Source: Anaeromyxobacter dehalogenans 2CP-1
GTDB taxonomy: Bacteria; Myxococcota; Myxococcia; Myxococcales; Anaeromyxobacteraceae
NCBI RefSeq assembly: GCF_000022145.1
Contig: NC_011891.1
Location: 3,082,501-3,146,500 of the forward strand
Length of the DNA: 64,000 nt
Reading direction: 5' to 3'
Below, piece by piece: positions 36,639 to 44,946 of the stretch. A program made the translations under genes and the position numbers. Numbering within the stretch: the stretch's first letter is position 1; the number at the start of each line of letters is the position of its first letter. The notes beneath the pieces are model-generated. The model saw only the letters and a program-made list of their open reading frames with translations. It ran no database searches and had not been told where the DNA came from.

Positions 36639-37943
36639 TCACCAGCCCGGCGCCGGGGCGGGGGCCGCCCGCTCCCCGGCCGCGGCCCGCACCCGGGCCA
36701 GGCGGACGGCGGCGACCGCGCAGGCGAACAGGAAGTAGAGGAACCACGAGAGCGAGTAGCCGTTCGCCATCTCGCACACGAGGTACCCGGCGAGCCCGGC
36801 GAACACGGCGCGCGCCTCCGGCCCGACCAGCGGATCGTCGCCGGCGCGCCACGTCTGCCAGAGCAGCCACGCCACGAACGCCGCGAACAGGCCGAACGCG
36901 ATGATCCCGAGGTCGCCCACGATCTCGAGCAGGAGGTTGTGGGCCACGTAGCGGCGGCCCCCCGCCTCCAGCGGCGCGTACCGCGCCCAGCTGGCCAGGA
37001 ACGCGCCCGCCCCGACGCCGGAGAGCGGCCGCTCGTCCACGATGTTCCCGAGCACCTTCCAGGCGTGCTCGCGGCCGGCCACCGAGGCGTCGTCGCGGTA
37101 GTCGGCGATGGTGCGCGACCGCTCCCAGAACGACTGCGGCGCGAGCGCCACCACGCCCGCGAGCAGCGCCCCGGCCGCCAGCGGCCCGCGCAGCCTGGCG
37201 CCGCGCCCGCGCAGGAGGAACAGGAGCGCCGCCAGCGCCGCCGCCACCGCGCCCGAGCGCGAGTGGGTGAGCACGATGGCCGCGACCTGCGCCGCCACCA
37301 CGCCGGCGAACCCCACCCGCGCGGCCGGCCGGCGCGCGCGCATCGCCCCGAGCAGCGCGAACGGCAGCACCGCCACCAGGCTCATCGCCAGGCGGTTCGG
37401 ATCGCCGTACAGGCCGCGCCAGTGCGTGCGGAAGCCCTCCACCAGGTGGTCGTCGTTGGCCCAGACCCAGACGCCGCCGAGGGCCGGGCCGAGCGAGGCG
37501 AGCGCCGCCACCCGCAGGAACCGCCCGAGGCGCGAGGGCGCGTCGAGCGCGTTCTGGATCGCGACGAAGACCACCGCCATCTTGGCGCCGTCCACCACGG
37601 CATGGAGCGTGTCCGGGCGCGACAGCGTCCAGGTGAGCGAGAGCGGGATGAAGGCGAGGTAGGCGAGCAGCAGCAGGCTCCCGCCGCCGCCCAGCCGGAT
37701 GCGCTCGCCCGAGGAGAGCCGGTGCGCGACCACCGCCGCCGCGCACAGGGCCATCGTGACGAAGCCCAGGCGCAGCCGCTCCAGCTCCGGCCACCAGTAC
37801 ATCGGGCTCGCGTACAGCATCGCCACGAACCCGAGCGCCGCCGCGTGCGCGGTCCGGCTCCACCGCCGCGACGCGCGCTCCAGCCCCGCCTCCCGCGCCA
37901 GGAGCGCCACGTCCAGCGACGCCGCTTCCGCCCGTGCCCGCAT
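36639..37943 (-). CDS. O-antigen ligase/polymerase (Wzy/WaaL-like) membrane protein
   Basis: 434 residues with about ten to twelve hydrophobic segments. The long periplasmic loop holds SRTIADYRDDASVAGREHAWKVLGNIVDERPLSGVGAG and AHNLLLEIVGDLG, the pattern of the O-antigen ligase superfamily, with the conserved arginine and histidine. It either polymerises lipid-linked repeat units (Wzy) or ligates a polymer; context in an exopolysaccharide cluster favours polymerisation. Start is the ATG at 37943, eight bases after the upstream glycosyltransferase. Confidence 0.88.
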   Translation of the reverse strand: MRARAEAASLDVALLAREAGLERASRRWSRTAHAAALGFVAMLYASPMYWWPELERLRLGFVTMALCAAAVVAHRLSSGERIRLGGGGSLLLLAYLAFIPLSLTWTLSRPDTLHAVVDGAKMAVVFVAIQNALDAPSRLGRFLRVAALASLGPALGGVWVWANDDHLVEGFRTHWRGLYGDPNRLAMSLVAVLPFALLGAMRARRPAARVGFAGVVAAQVAAIVLTHSRSGAVAAALAALLFLLRGRGARLRGPLAAGALLAGVVALAPQSFWERSRTIADYRDDASVAGREHAWKVLGNIVDERPLSGVGAGAFLASWARYAPLEAGGRRYVAHNLLLEIVGDLGIIAFGLFAAFVAWLLWQTWRAGDDPLVGPEARAVFAGLAGYLVCEMANGYSLSWFLYFLFACAVAAVRLARVRAAAGERAAPAPAPGW

Positions 37944-37951
37944 CCAGCCCC

Positions 37952-39130
37952 CTAGCCCGGCACGGCCTGGATGCGCGCGGGCACCGCGCCGCGCTCGGCC
38001 GCCTCGACGTGCGCCCTCAGCTCGTCCACCTTCGCCTCCCAGCCCTCGGCACGGACCAGCGCCGAGCGCGCCGGGTCCGGCCCGCCCGCGCGCAGCGCGC
38101 GGCCCACCGCGGCCAGGAACTCCTCCGGCGTGCGGGTCACGGTGCAGCCGGGCACCTGGCGCAGCTCCGGCAGGTCGGTGCAGACGTTGGGCAGCCCCGC
38201 CGCCACGTACTCCCGCGCCTTGAGCGGGTTCGCCGCGAGCGCCAGCTCGTTGCGCCGGAACGGGGTGATGGCGACGTCGAAGCCGCGGCACCAGGCCGGC
38301 AGCTCCTGGTAGGGCCGGCGCCCGAGGAGGTGGACGTTGCGGGCGCCGTCCAGCGCGGCGGTGGAGGTGATCACCTTGCCGAGCAGCACCACCGACGCCT
38401 GCGGGTACGCGTCCGCCACCTGGCGCACCAGCGGCAGGTCGATCCAGTCCGCCACCAGCCCGAAGAACCCGATCACCGGCCGCGGCAGCGCAGCGAGCGG
38501 CGCGGGCACCTCGAGCGACGGGTCGAGCGCGCGAGCGAAGTGCGCGTGGTCCACGCCGTGGCGCACCAGCACGGCCCGCGGGTTCACGAGCCGCTTCGCC
38601 GCCAGCAGCCGCTCCGACGACGCGATCACCAGGTCGGCGCGCCGGAGCAGGCGCGCCTCGAGCTCGGCCACGTGGGCGCTCGCGTCGCTGAACGCCGAGA
38701 ACTCGTCCACCACGTGGTAGACCACCAGCGCCTCGCCGAGCGTGCCGGCCACCGCGGCGGCGCTGGGCAGGAAGCTCCAGGAGATGGGCCGGCCGAAGCC
38801 CAGCCGCTGCATGGCCGTCCTGACCTGGAGGCGCAGCAGCGCGCGGTTCAGGCGGCGCACCGCGCCGAGGCCGTAGGCCGGGACGTACAGCGGCGCGAGC
38901 ACGTGCAGGTTGCGCTCCGGCTCGGTGAGCCCGCGGGCCGCGTCGCGCAGCTTCTTCCAGATGCGCGCGGCGTCGGCGGCGCTGGCGCGCGGGGCGCGGT
39001 TGCCGAGCGAGTTGACCCACAGCACCCGGTTGTCCCGGGCCAGGATCCGCATGATGTGCGTCTTGGAGAGCGGATCGCCGTCCCAGTCGTTCGAGAAGCA
39101 GACGATGTCCCTGCCCTGGAGCGCGGCCAC
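37952..39130 (-). CDS. Glycosyltransferase with GT-B fold
   Basis: 392 residues from GTG 39130. Start of the mature pattern is DIVCFSNDWDGDPLSKTHIM, with ISWSFLPSAAAVAG, VVYHVVDEFSAF, IASSERLLAAKRLVN and the donor-binding VIGFFGLVADWIDLPLV and LLGRRPYQELPAWCRGFDVAITPF following. Similar proteins are found in exopolysaccharide loci. The C-terminal half has ANPLKAREYVAAGLPNVCTDLPE, equivalent to the acidic motif region. No earlier start fits well, since upstream sequence is not protein-like. Confidence 0.85.
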   Translation of the reverse strand: MAALQGRDIVCFSNDWDGDPLSKTHIMRILARDNRVLWVNSLGNRAPRASAADAARIWKKLRDAARGLTEPERNLHVLAPLYVPAYGLGAVRRLNRALLRLQVRTAMQRLGFGRPISWSFLPSAAAVAGTLGEALVVYHVVDEFSAFSDASAHVAELEARLLRRADLVIASSERLLAAKRLVNPRAVLVRHGVDHAHFARALDPSLEVPAPLAALPRPVIGFFGLVADWIDLPLVRQVADAYPQASVVLLGKVITSTAALDGARNVHLLGRRPYQELPAWCRGFDVAITPFRRNELALAANPLKAREYVAAGLPNVCTDLPELRQVPGCTVTRTPEEFLAAVGRALRAGGPDPARSALVRAEGWEAKVDELRAHVEAAERGAVPARIQAVPG

Positions 39131-39209
39131 GGAGACAAGCTGGGTCCGCGGGGCCCCCGGCGGCGAGCATTTGAACGGGGCGGCGCCCCGCGCGACCCTG
39201 GCGGCGCCC

Positions 39210-40412
39210 TCACCCCGCCGCGGCGCGCGAGCGGCGCGGACCCGGCGAGCGGCCGGGCGGCCGGGCGCGCTCCTCCTCGGCGGCGGCGAGCGCGCGCCAT
39301 TCGCCCGGCACGGGGCGCACCAGCCCGAGCGCGGTGAACACGCCCTCGAGGTTGCAGGTGGCCAGCGCGGGGCTGTAGCCGGCCGGGCCGAGCGTGGTGT
39401 TCTCCCAGACCATCTTGCGGCGGAGCGCGAGCGGGTCGCCGCCGCGCACGTTCTCCGCGTCCTCCGTGGTGACCGCCACCTGGAACCCGAGGTCGGCCAC
39501 CAGCCGCCGCACCGCCGGCGTGTGGTAGCCGTTCGGGTACGCGAACGCGCGCGGCGGCCGCCCCAGCCGCTCCGCCAGCGCATCGCGGCACCCGGCGATC
39601 TCGCGGCGCGCGCGGCCGGCCGGCAGGTGCGGCAGCACCGCGTGGGTCACCGTGTGGCCGCCCACCTCCACCCCGCCCGCCTGGAGCGCCCGGACCTCGT
39701 CCCAGTCGAGCAGCCGCGTCCCCGCCGGCAGGTCGGGATCGGAGAGGCCGACGCGCGCGGCGAGCGCGTCCGCCACCTCGAGCAGGCGCGGCTGCGGCAG
39801 GCGGGCGATGAGCCGGTCCAGCGTGGCGGCCGGCCCGGCGCGCGCGCACGCGTCCAGCAGCGCCTGCGCGCCGCGCGGCAGCCCGGCCCGCTCCGGTGGG
39901 ATCCCGCGCGCCGTCAGCTCGGCGAGCGCCGCGTAGATCCGGTCGTGCGGGAGCCGCCGCGCCGTGCCCACCAGGCCGGTGACGACGAACGCGGTCGCCG
40001 GCGCGCCGAGCGCCCGCAGGATGGGCAGCGCCACCCCGTGGACGTCGGCGTAGCCGTCGTCGAACGTGACGGTGACGACGTCGCGGGCGCGCGCCGTCCC
40101 GGGCGGCTCGGCCAGGATCCGTCGCGCGTCGGCCAGGCTGACGAGGTCGCGGGTCCGCCCGAGCTGCTCGAGCTGCCGGCGGAGCGTGCCGGCGGAGACG
40201 AGCAGCGAGGCGAGCCCCTCGCGCGCGCTGGCCCGGTAGTCGTGCGTGACCCGGTGGTACGAGACCACCAGCACCCGCGCGCCCCCCGCCTGCCGGCGGC
40301 GCAGCGTCCCCACCGCGCGGTGCGCGCCGGCCGCGCGCAGCGCGCCCGCCACCGCGACCTTCAGGGCGCGGCGGACGATCCAGCGCGGGCTCCCGTCGGC
40401 TCGCTCGGGCAT
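39210..40412 (-). CDS. Polysaccharide deacetylase family protein
   Basis: 400 residues. The NodB fold shows the catalytic/metal motif VTFDDGYADVHG, the zinc histidines in GGHTVTHAVLPHL (HxxxH), and FAYPNGYHTPAVRRL. Roughly 80 residues are inserted between the first two motifs, larger than in classical NodB. The enzyme would remove acetyl groups from sugar units in the cytoplasm or periplasm; no signal peptide is seen, although the N-terminus has a weak hydrophobic stretch. It lies between the GNAT gene and the glycosyltransferase. Confidence 0.88.
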   Translation of the reverse strand: MPERADGSPRWIVRRALKVAVAGALRAAGAHRAVGTLRRRQAGGARVLVVSYHRVTHDYRASAREGLASLLVSAGTLRRQLEQLGRTRDLVSLADARRILAEPPGTARARDVVTVTFDDGYADVHGVALPILRALGAPATAFVVTGLVGTARRLPHDRIYAALAELTARGIPPERAGLPRGAQALLDACARAGPAATLDRLIARLPQPRLLEVADALAARVGLSDPDLPAGTRLLDWDEVRALQAGGVEVGGHTVTHAVLPHLPAGRARREIAGCRDALAERLGRPPRAFAYPNGYHTPAVRRLVADLGFQVAVTTEDAENVRGGDPLALRRKMVWENTTLGPAGYSPALATCNLEGVFTALGLVRPVPGEWRALAAAEEERARPPGRSPGPRRSRAAAG

Positions 40413-40430
40413 CGCGCTCCCCGGGGACGC

Positions 40431-41612
40431 CTACGGCGCCGCCCCCGCGTTCACCTCGCGCGCGCGGCGCGCCCGCTGCAGGGCGCCCCAGAGCCGCTCC
40501 GGCGCCACGCGCCGCGCCAGCCGGCGCGCGGCCCGGTACGCCTCCTCGGCCGCGGCGGCGGTCCCCGCCCGCAGCGAGGGCGCGCGCAGGCGCACCGCGC
40601 ACGTCTCGCGACGGTCGGCCGCCCAGTCCAGCTTGTACGGCTCCTCGCCGCGCAGGAAGTCGTAGTCGACGAGGCCGCGCGCGTACGCGTCCTCCACCGT
40701 GCGCCCGACCAGCACCATGCCCGGGCTGCGCGCCGACCAGCGCGGATCGTAGCCGGACTGGTAGTAGAGGAAGCGCCGCCCGGCCTCGAGGCCGTAGACC
40801 GCGGCGATGGCCTCGCCGTCCACGAGCAGCCGGTACAGGCGCAGCCACCCGCGCGCGGCCAGCAGCGGCGCCACCTCGAGGTGAAACGCCTCCGGGGCGC
40901 CGGGGGGGATGCCGTAGGAGCCGCCCTCCCCGGCCCAGCGGAGCCGGTGCAGGCGCAGGAAGTCCGCCATGGCGGCGGCCGCCTCCTCCGGGCGCGTGGC
41001 GACCTCGATCCGGAAGCCCGGCTGCCGCGCCAGCCAGCGCGCGCGCCGGCCGAACGTCTCGCGCCGCCGGATGCCGCGCAGGTGCGCCTCCCAGCTCCCC
41101 GCCACCGCGAACCCGGGGCAGGCGAAGCGCCGCTCCACCCGCGCCCGCACGCCGCGCGCCGCCGCGGCGGCCCGGAGCGCCGCGACCGTGGGCGAGCCGC
41201 AGGGGAGGTCCTCGAGCTCGAGCGCGTCCCAGCCTTCCAGCTCGAGCGCGGCGGCCGCGATCGCCGCCCGCACCGCGGACGCCTCGGCGGGACGCGCCAG
41301 CACGTCGAGCCCGTCGGCGCCGGTGATCCCGTTGCCGAGCAGCTGCCACCGGCGCGCGCCGAGGCCCGGCCGGCCGCACAGCACCAGCAGGCCGGCCAGC
41401 GCGCCGCTCGCGTCGCGCGCCTCGAGGATCCGGAGCGGCCGCCGCGCCCCGAAGTGCCGCCGCCAGGTCGCGAGCCACTCCCAGGACAGGAACGGGCTCG
41501 GCACGCCCGCCTGATCGAGCAGCGCCGACCACTCGGGCCGCAGCGCGTCGAGCCGCGCCGGGGCCGTCGAGCACCGGACCTCCAGGAGCGACGACCGCGC
41601 GGGCGCCGTCAC
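40431..41612 (-). CDS. FemAB/CelD-like acyltransferase (GNAT fold)
   Basis: 393 residues of the BioF2/CelD-like acetyltransferase type: LRPEWSALLDQAGVPSPFLSWEWLATWRRHFG near the N-terminus, and a second GNAT half with LYRLLVDGEAIAAVYGLEAGRRFLYYQSGYDP and YARGLVDYDFLRGEEPYKLDWA. Such proteins are common in exopolysaccharide clusters, probably acylating an amino sugar. It overlaps the DegT-type gene upstream by four bases (stop 41609, start 41612), so it is likely co-translated. A second, related protein lies on the other side of that gene. Confidence 0.87.
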   Translation of the reverse strand: MTAPARSSLLEVRCSTAPARLDALRPEWSALLDQAGVPSPFLSWEWLATWRRHFGARRPLRILEARDASGALAGLLVLCGRPGLGARRWQLLGNGITGADGLDVLARPAEASAVRAAIAAAALELEGWDALELEDLPCGSPTVAALRAAAAARGVRARVERRFACPGFAVAGSWEAHLRGIRRRETFGRRARWLARQPGFRIEVATRPEEAAAAMADFLRLHRLRWAGEGGSYGIPPGAPEAFHLEVAPLLAARGWLRLYRLLVDGEAIAAVYGLEAGRRFLYYQSGYDPRWSARSPGMVLVGRTVEDAYARGLVDYDFLRGEEPYKLDWAADRRETCAVRLRAPSLRAGTAAAAEEAYRAARRLARRVAPERLWGALQRARRAREVNAGAAP

Positions 41613-42793
41613 TCGAGCGCCTCGCGGACGCAGGCCGCCAGGTAGGCCATGTCCTCCGGCTGGAGGTCCTGGTGGACCGGCAGCTCCAGCACGCGCCGGC
41701 GCAGCGCCGCCACCTCGGGGAACGCCTCGGGCGGGCAGAGCGGGTGGCCGGTGCGCCAGAAGTCCACCGTCTCGATGCCGCGCGCGGCCAGGCGCGAGCG
41801 CACCGCCGCCTTGTCGTCGCAGGGCAGCGGGTAGAACAGCGGCGCGGCGCCCGCGGGCACCTCGGTGAACGGCGGCGGCGCGAGATCGCGGAGGCGCCCC
41901 AGCAGCAGGAAGTAGTTCCGGCGCCGCGCGTCCACGATGGCGCGCGCGTCCAGTCGCCGGGCGATGGCGGCGGAGAGCCCGCTCATGCCCAGCCCCACCG
42001 CGCCCGGGTCGAACGTGCTCGTGCCGGTGGAGACGGGGCGGAGCCGGCCGGAGGTGCCGCGCGCCGCGCGAACCACGCCGCGCGCGGCGGCCCGGAGCGC
42101 CACGCCCGTCTCCCCGAGCCGGAACGCCGCGTTCGCGAGCAGCGCGCCGGCCGCGTGGGACAGCGTCGAGGCGAGCGGTGCGGCCTCGGGCTCGGGCAGC
42201 TCGGCGGCGATGCCGGGCGCGTTCACCACCAGGGCCCCGCCGTTCGGCACCGGGAGCGCCTTGTAGAAGCAGAAGATCGAGAGGTCGCCGGTGGAGCCGA
42301 GCGGGCGGGTCCCCTCCGCGGACAGCAGCGAGAGCGCGCAGTCCTCGATGACCGGCAGCCCCGCCCGCCGCGCCAGCGTCCGGATCTCGTCCATGGGCTG
42401 CGGGAACCCGGCGTAGTGGATGACGTAGATCGCGCCGGCGCGCGGCCCCCGGCGCGCCTCGAGGTCTTCGAGATCGAGCCGCATGCGGCCGTCCACGCGC
42501 ACGAACACCGGGATGGCCCCGGCGGCGGCCAGGGCCGAGATCTCCACGCCGTGGTGGTACGCGGGCACCAGCACCTCGCGCCCCGCCAGCCCGAGCAGCC
42601 GCACCGCGTGGAACACCGCGTTCCGCGCGAAGTAGAAGGGCACCATGCGCGGGGCGCCGAACGGGAAGGGAGGCGGCCGGTCGGCCGCCAGCGGCGAGAG
42701 CATCCCGGGCCAGAGCGTGGGCAGCGCCGGGATGTAGCGCCGCCGCGCGGGCCCGGCCGCCGTCCCGCCGCGCAGCGCCATCGCTCGGCTCAC
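41609..42793 (-). CDS. DegT/DnrJ/EryC1/StrS-type aminotransferase
   Basis: 394 residues with a fold-type I PLP layout: VPFYFARNAVFHAVRLLGL, VLVPAYHHGVEISALAAAGA, VIHYAGFPQPMDEIR, VIEDCALSLLSAEGTRPLGSTGDLSIFCFYKALPVPNGGALVV with the internal-aldimine Lys, and a C-terminal LCPPEAFPEVAALRRRVLELPVHQDL. It would transfer an amino group to a keto-sugar. The GTG at 42793 forms a GTGA overlap with the upstream gene and is preferred over GTG 42802. Together with two GNAT-type proteins it suggests an N-acylated amino sugar in the polymer. Confidence 0.88.
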   Translation of the reverse strand: MSRAMALRGGTAAGPARRRYIPALPTLWPGMLSPLAADRPPPFPFGAPRMVPFYFARNAVFHAVRLLGLAGREVLVPAYHHGVEISALAAAGAIPVFVRVDGRMRLDLEDLEARRGPRAGAIYVIHYAGFPQPMDEIRTLARRAGLPVIEDCALSLLSAEGTRPLGSTGDLSIFCFYKALPVPNGGALVVNAPGIAAELPEPEAAPLASTLSHAAGALLANAAFRLGETGVALRAAARGVVRAARGTSGRLRPVSTGTSTFDPGAVGLGMSGLSAAIARRLDARAIVDARRRNYFLLLGRLRDLAPPPFTEVPAGAAPLFYPLPCDDKAAVRSRLAARGIETVDFWRTGHPLCPPEAFPEVAALRRRVLELPVHQDLQPEDMAYLAACVREALE

Positions 42794-43920
42794 CGCCACC
42801 ACGAGAGGGCCTCCTTCACCGCCGGGCGCACCCGGTGCTTCAACGTGTGCATGGCCCGGCCGGCGATCGACGGGCGGTACACGTAGAGCCAGTCATGGGG
42901 CCTGTGCCGGGGCTCCCAGTCGCGCTTCCACGGCATGTCCGGTCCGAGGAAGTCCAGCTCGGCCAGGCCCTGCGCCTCGCACTCCGCCACCACCTCGCGG
43001 TGAAGGAGCTGGCCGGGCGACACCTGCGCGAGCGACTCGTCGTAGGCGATCTTGGGCAGCGCGTAGACGCCGCGGTGCACCAGCCCGAGCTGGGCCGCCA
43101 CCGCGCGGCCGTCGAGGGTGAGCGCGCGCATCGCGAGCGCCCCGCGGCGGGCCGCGTCCCCGGCCACCCGGCGGTAGAACGCCACCGTGCGCGGGTCGGC
43201 GGCGATGGCCGTGCCGCGCGCGCCCTTCCACCCGGCGGCCTCCAGCGCGAACAGCTCGCGCAGCGCGCCCTCCAGGTCGCCGCGGCCGTCCTCGCGCCGC
43301 ACCGCCACCGCGCCCATCTCGCCGAGCCGCCGCGCGCGCCGCCGCAGGTTGGCTCGGAACTTCGACGAGGTGCGCGCCTCCGCGCCCTCGCCGCCCAGCG
43401 CGATCCACGGCGTGCGCAGCGACTCCCAGCGCCCGGTGAGGTGGCCGTCCGCGCGCGCGAGCGGCTCGAGCAGCGCCGAGGTCGGGCCGTCGCGCGGCAG
43501 GTCCCGGAGCAGGAGCGCGTCCCAGCGCAGCCGGTCGCGCAGGTGGCCCCACAGCGCCGCCGCCGCGCCGGAGGCGTCCGGGCCGAGCGCCCACTCCACG
43601 CGGCAGGAGTGGTCGTTCGCGGGCGCCACCAGCCAGATCGCGCCGCTGCGCCGCTCCTCCAGGAGCGGCGCGAAGCCGGCCGCGGCGCCGCGCGGATCCC
43701 GCGCCACCAGCACCCGGAGCCGCGCGCGCGGCGCGAACGCGTCGAGCCAGGCGGCGAGCCACTCGTGGCGCACGTACGGGAGGTCCACCGGGCCGCGCGC
43801 GAGCAGCGCGTTCCACTCGGCCTCGAGCGCGTCGAACGCGGCGCGCCCCTCCAGCGCCTCGACGCGATACGGGAGGCGGCGGGGCGCGGGCGCGACGGGG
43901 AGCGTGGCGGTGCCGGGCAT
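42790..43920 (-). CDS. FemAB/CelD-like acyltransferase (GNAT fold)
   Basis: 376 residues. N-terminal RVEALEGRAAFDALEAEWNALLARGPVDLPYVRHEWLAAWLDAF and a C-terminal GNAT domain (LFALEAAGWKGARGTAIAADP, ALTLDGRAVAAQLGLVHRGVYALPKIAYDESLAQVSPGQLLHRE) match the same family as 40431-41612. The two are not close copies. Fifteen bases separate it from the YvcK-like gene. It probably acylates a sugar intermediate, with acyl-CoA or charged tRNA as donor; the donor is not predictable. Confidence 0.87.
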   Translation of the reverse strand: MPGTATLPVAPAPRRLPYRVEALEGRAAFDALEAEWNALLARGPVDLPYVRHEWLAAWLDAFAPRARLRVLVARDPRGAAAGFAPLLEERRSGAIWLVAPANDHSCRVEWALGPDASGAAAALWGHLRDRLRWDALLLRDLPRDGPTSALLEPLARADGHLTGRWESLRTPWIALGGEGAEARTSSKFRANLRRRARRLGEMGAVAVRREDGRGDLEGALRELFALEAAGWKGARGTAIAADPRTVAFYRRVAGDAARRGALAMRALTLDGRAVAAQLGLVHRGVYALPKIAYDESLAQVSPGQLLHREVVAECEAQGLAELDFLGPDMPWKRDWEPRHRPHDWLYVYRPSIAGRAMHTLKHRVRPAVKEALSWWR

Positions 43921-43935
43921 GGGATCGGGGGTCCT

Positions 43936-44946
43936 CTAGCGGGCGCGCGCGAGCGCGAGCAGCGCTCCGGCGAGCTTCTGGGAATCGTGGCGGCCGGGCT
44001 CGGAGGCCGAGGCGAGGTCCGCCGCCACCGGCACCGCCCCGAGCGCCTCGAGCGCGGCGCGGTCCACCTCCACCGGCCGGGCGCCGCGGGCCTGGAGCGC
44101 CGCGCGGTGGGCCGCCGGCTGCGGCCCGCGGTGCACCAGCGCCACGTCCACCACCTCGCCCGCCTGACGCTGCACCGCCCGCAGGTGTGCGGCCGCGTCC
44201 AGCCCGTCGGTCTCGCCAGGCTCGGTCACCAGGTTCACGCAGAGGACGCGCGTGGCGGCGGTGGCGCGGAGCGCCTCGGCCACGCCGTCGGGGAGCAGGC
44301 TCGCGAGCACGCTCGAGTACAGGCTGCCGGGGCCGAGCACCACCAGGTCGGCCTCGAGGATGGCCTCGAGCGCCTCGCGCGGCGCCGGGACGGGCCGCGC
44401 CAGCCGGACCCCGGCCACCCGCCCGCCGGCGGCGGCGATGGCCGACTCCCCCAGCACCTCGCGCCCGTCGTCCAGCGAGGCGATCAGCTCCACCGGGCCG
44501 TCCGCCGCCGGCACCACCCGGCCCCGAGCGCCCAGCATCGCGGCGGCGGCCTCCACCGCCCGGGCGAAGTCGCCGTGCTGCTGCGCCAGCGCGGTGAGGA
44601 CCACGTTGCCGACCGTGTGGCCGGCCAGGGCGCCGGCGCCGTCGAAGCGGTGCTGGAACAGCGCCGCGAGCGGGCTGAGGCCGCCGGCCAGCGCCACCAG
44701 GCAGCGGCGCACGTCGCCGGTGGCAGGGACCCCGTACCGGCGCCGCAGCTCGCCCGAGCTCCCGCCGTCGTCGGCGGTGGTCACGAGCGCGGTCACCGCC
44801 AGCCGGCGGCCGTCCTCGTCCACGCCCCCGGCCAGCCCGGCCAGCACCCGCGGCAGCCCGGTGCCGCCGCCCGCCGCCACCACGCGCAGCGGCCGCGCCG
44901 CCGGCACCGCGGCGAGGCGGTCCACCGTGTCCTCGAGCACCCTCAT
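43936..44946 (-). CDS. yvcK: YvcK/CofD-family protein (gluconeogenesis factor type)
   Basis: 336 residues. VVAAGGGTGLPRVLAGLAG, VTTADDGGSSGELRRRYGVPATGDVRRCLVAL, HTVGNVVLTAL and VLGPGSLYSSVLASLLPDGV are diagnostic. YvcK binds UDP-sugars such as UDP-GlcNAc in Bacillus and Mycobacterium and affects cell-wall precursor flux. It begins with an ATGA overlap on the stop of the polyprenyl glycosylphosphotransferase gene, so it is embedded in the exopolysaccharide operon, which is unusual. A link to UDP-sugar supply is possible. Confidence 0.9.
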   Translation of the reverse strand: MRVLEDTVDRLAAVPAARPLRVVAAGGGTGLPRVLAGLAGGVDEDGRRLAVTALVTTADDGGSSGELRRRYGVPATGDVRRCLVALAGGLSPLAALFQHRFDGAGALAGHTVGNVVLTALAQQHGDFARAVEAAAAMLGARGRVVPAADGPVELIASLDDGREVLGESAIAAAGGRVAGVRLARPVPAPREALEAILEADLVVLGPGSLYSSVLASLLPDGVAEALRATAATRVLCVNLVTEPGETDGLDAAAHLRAVQRQAGEVVDVALVHRGPQPAAHRAALQARGARPVEVDRAALEALGAVPVAADLASASEPGRHDSQKLAGALLALARAR

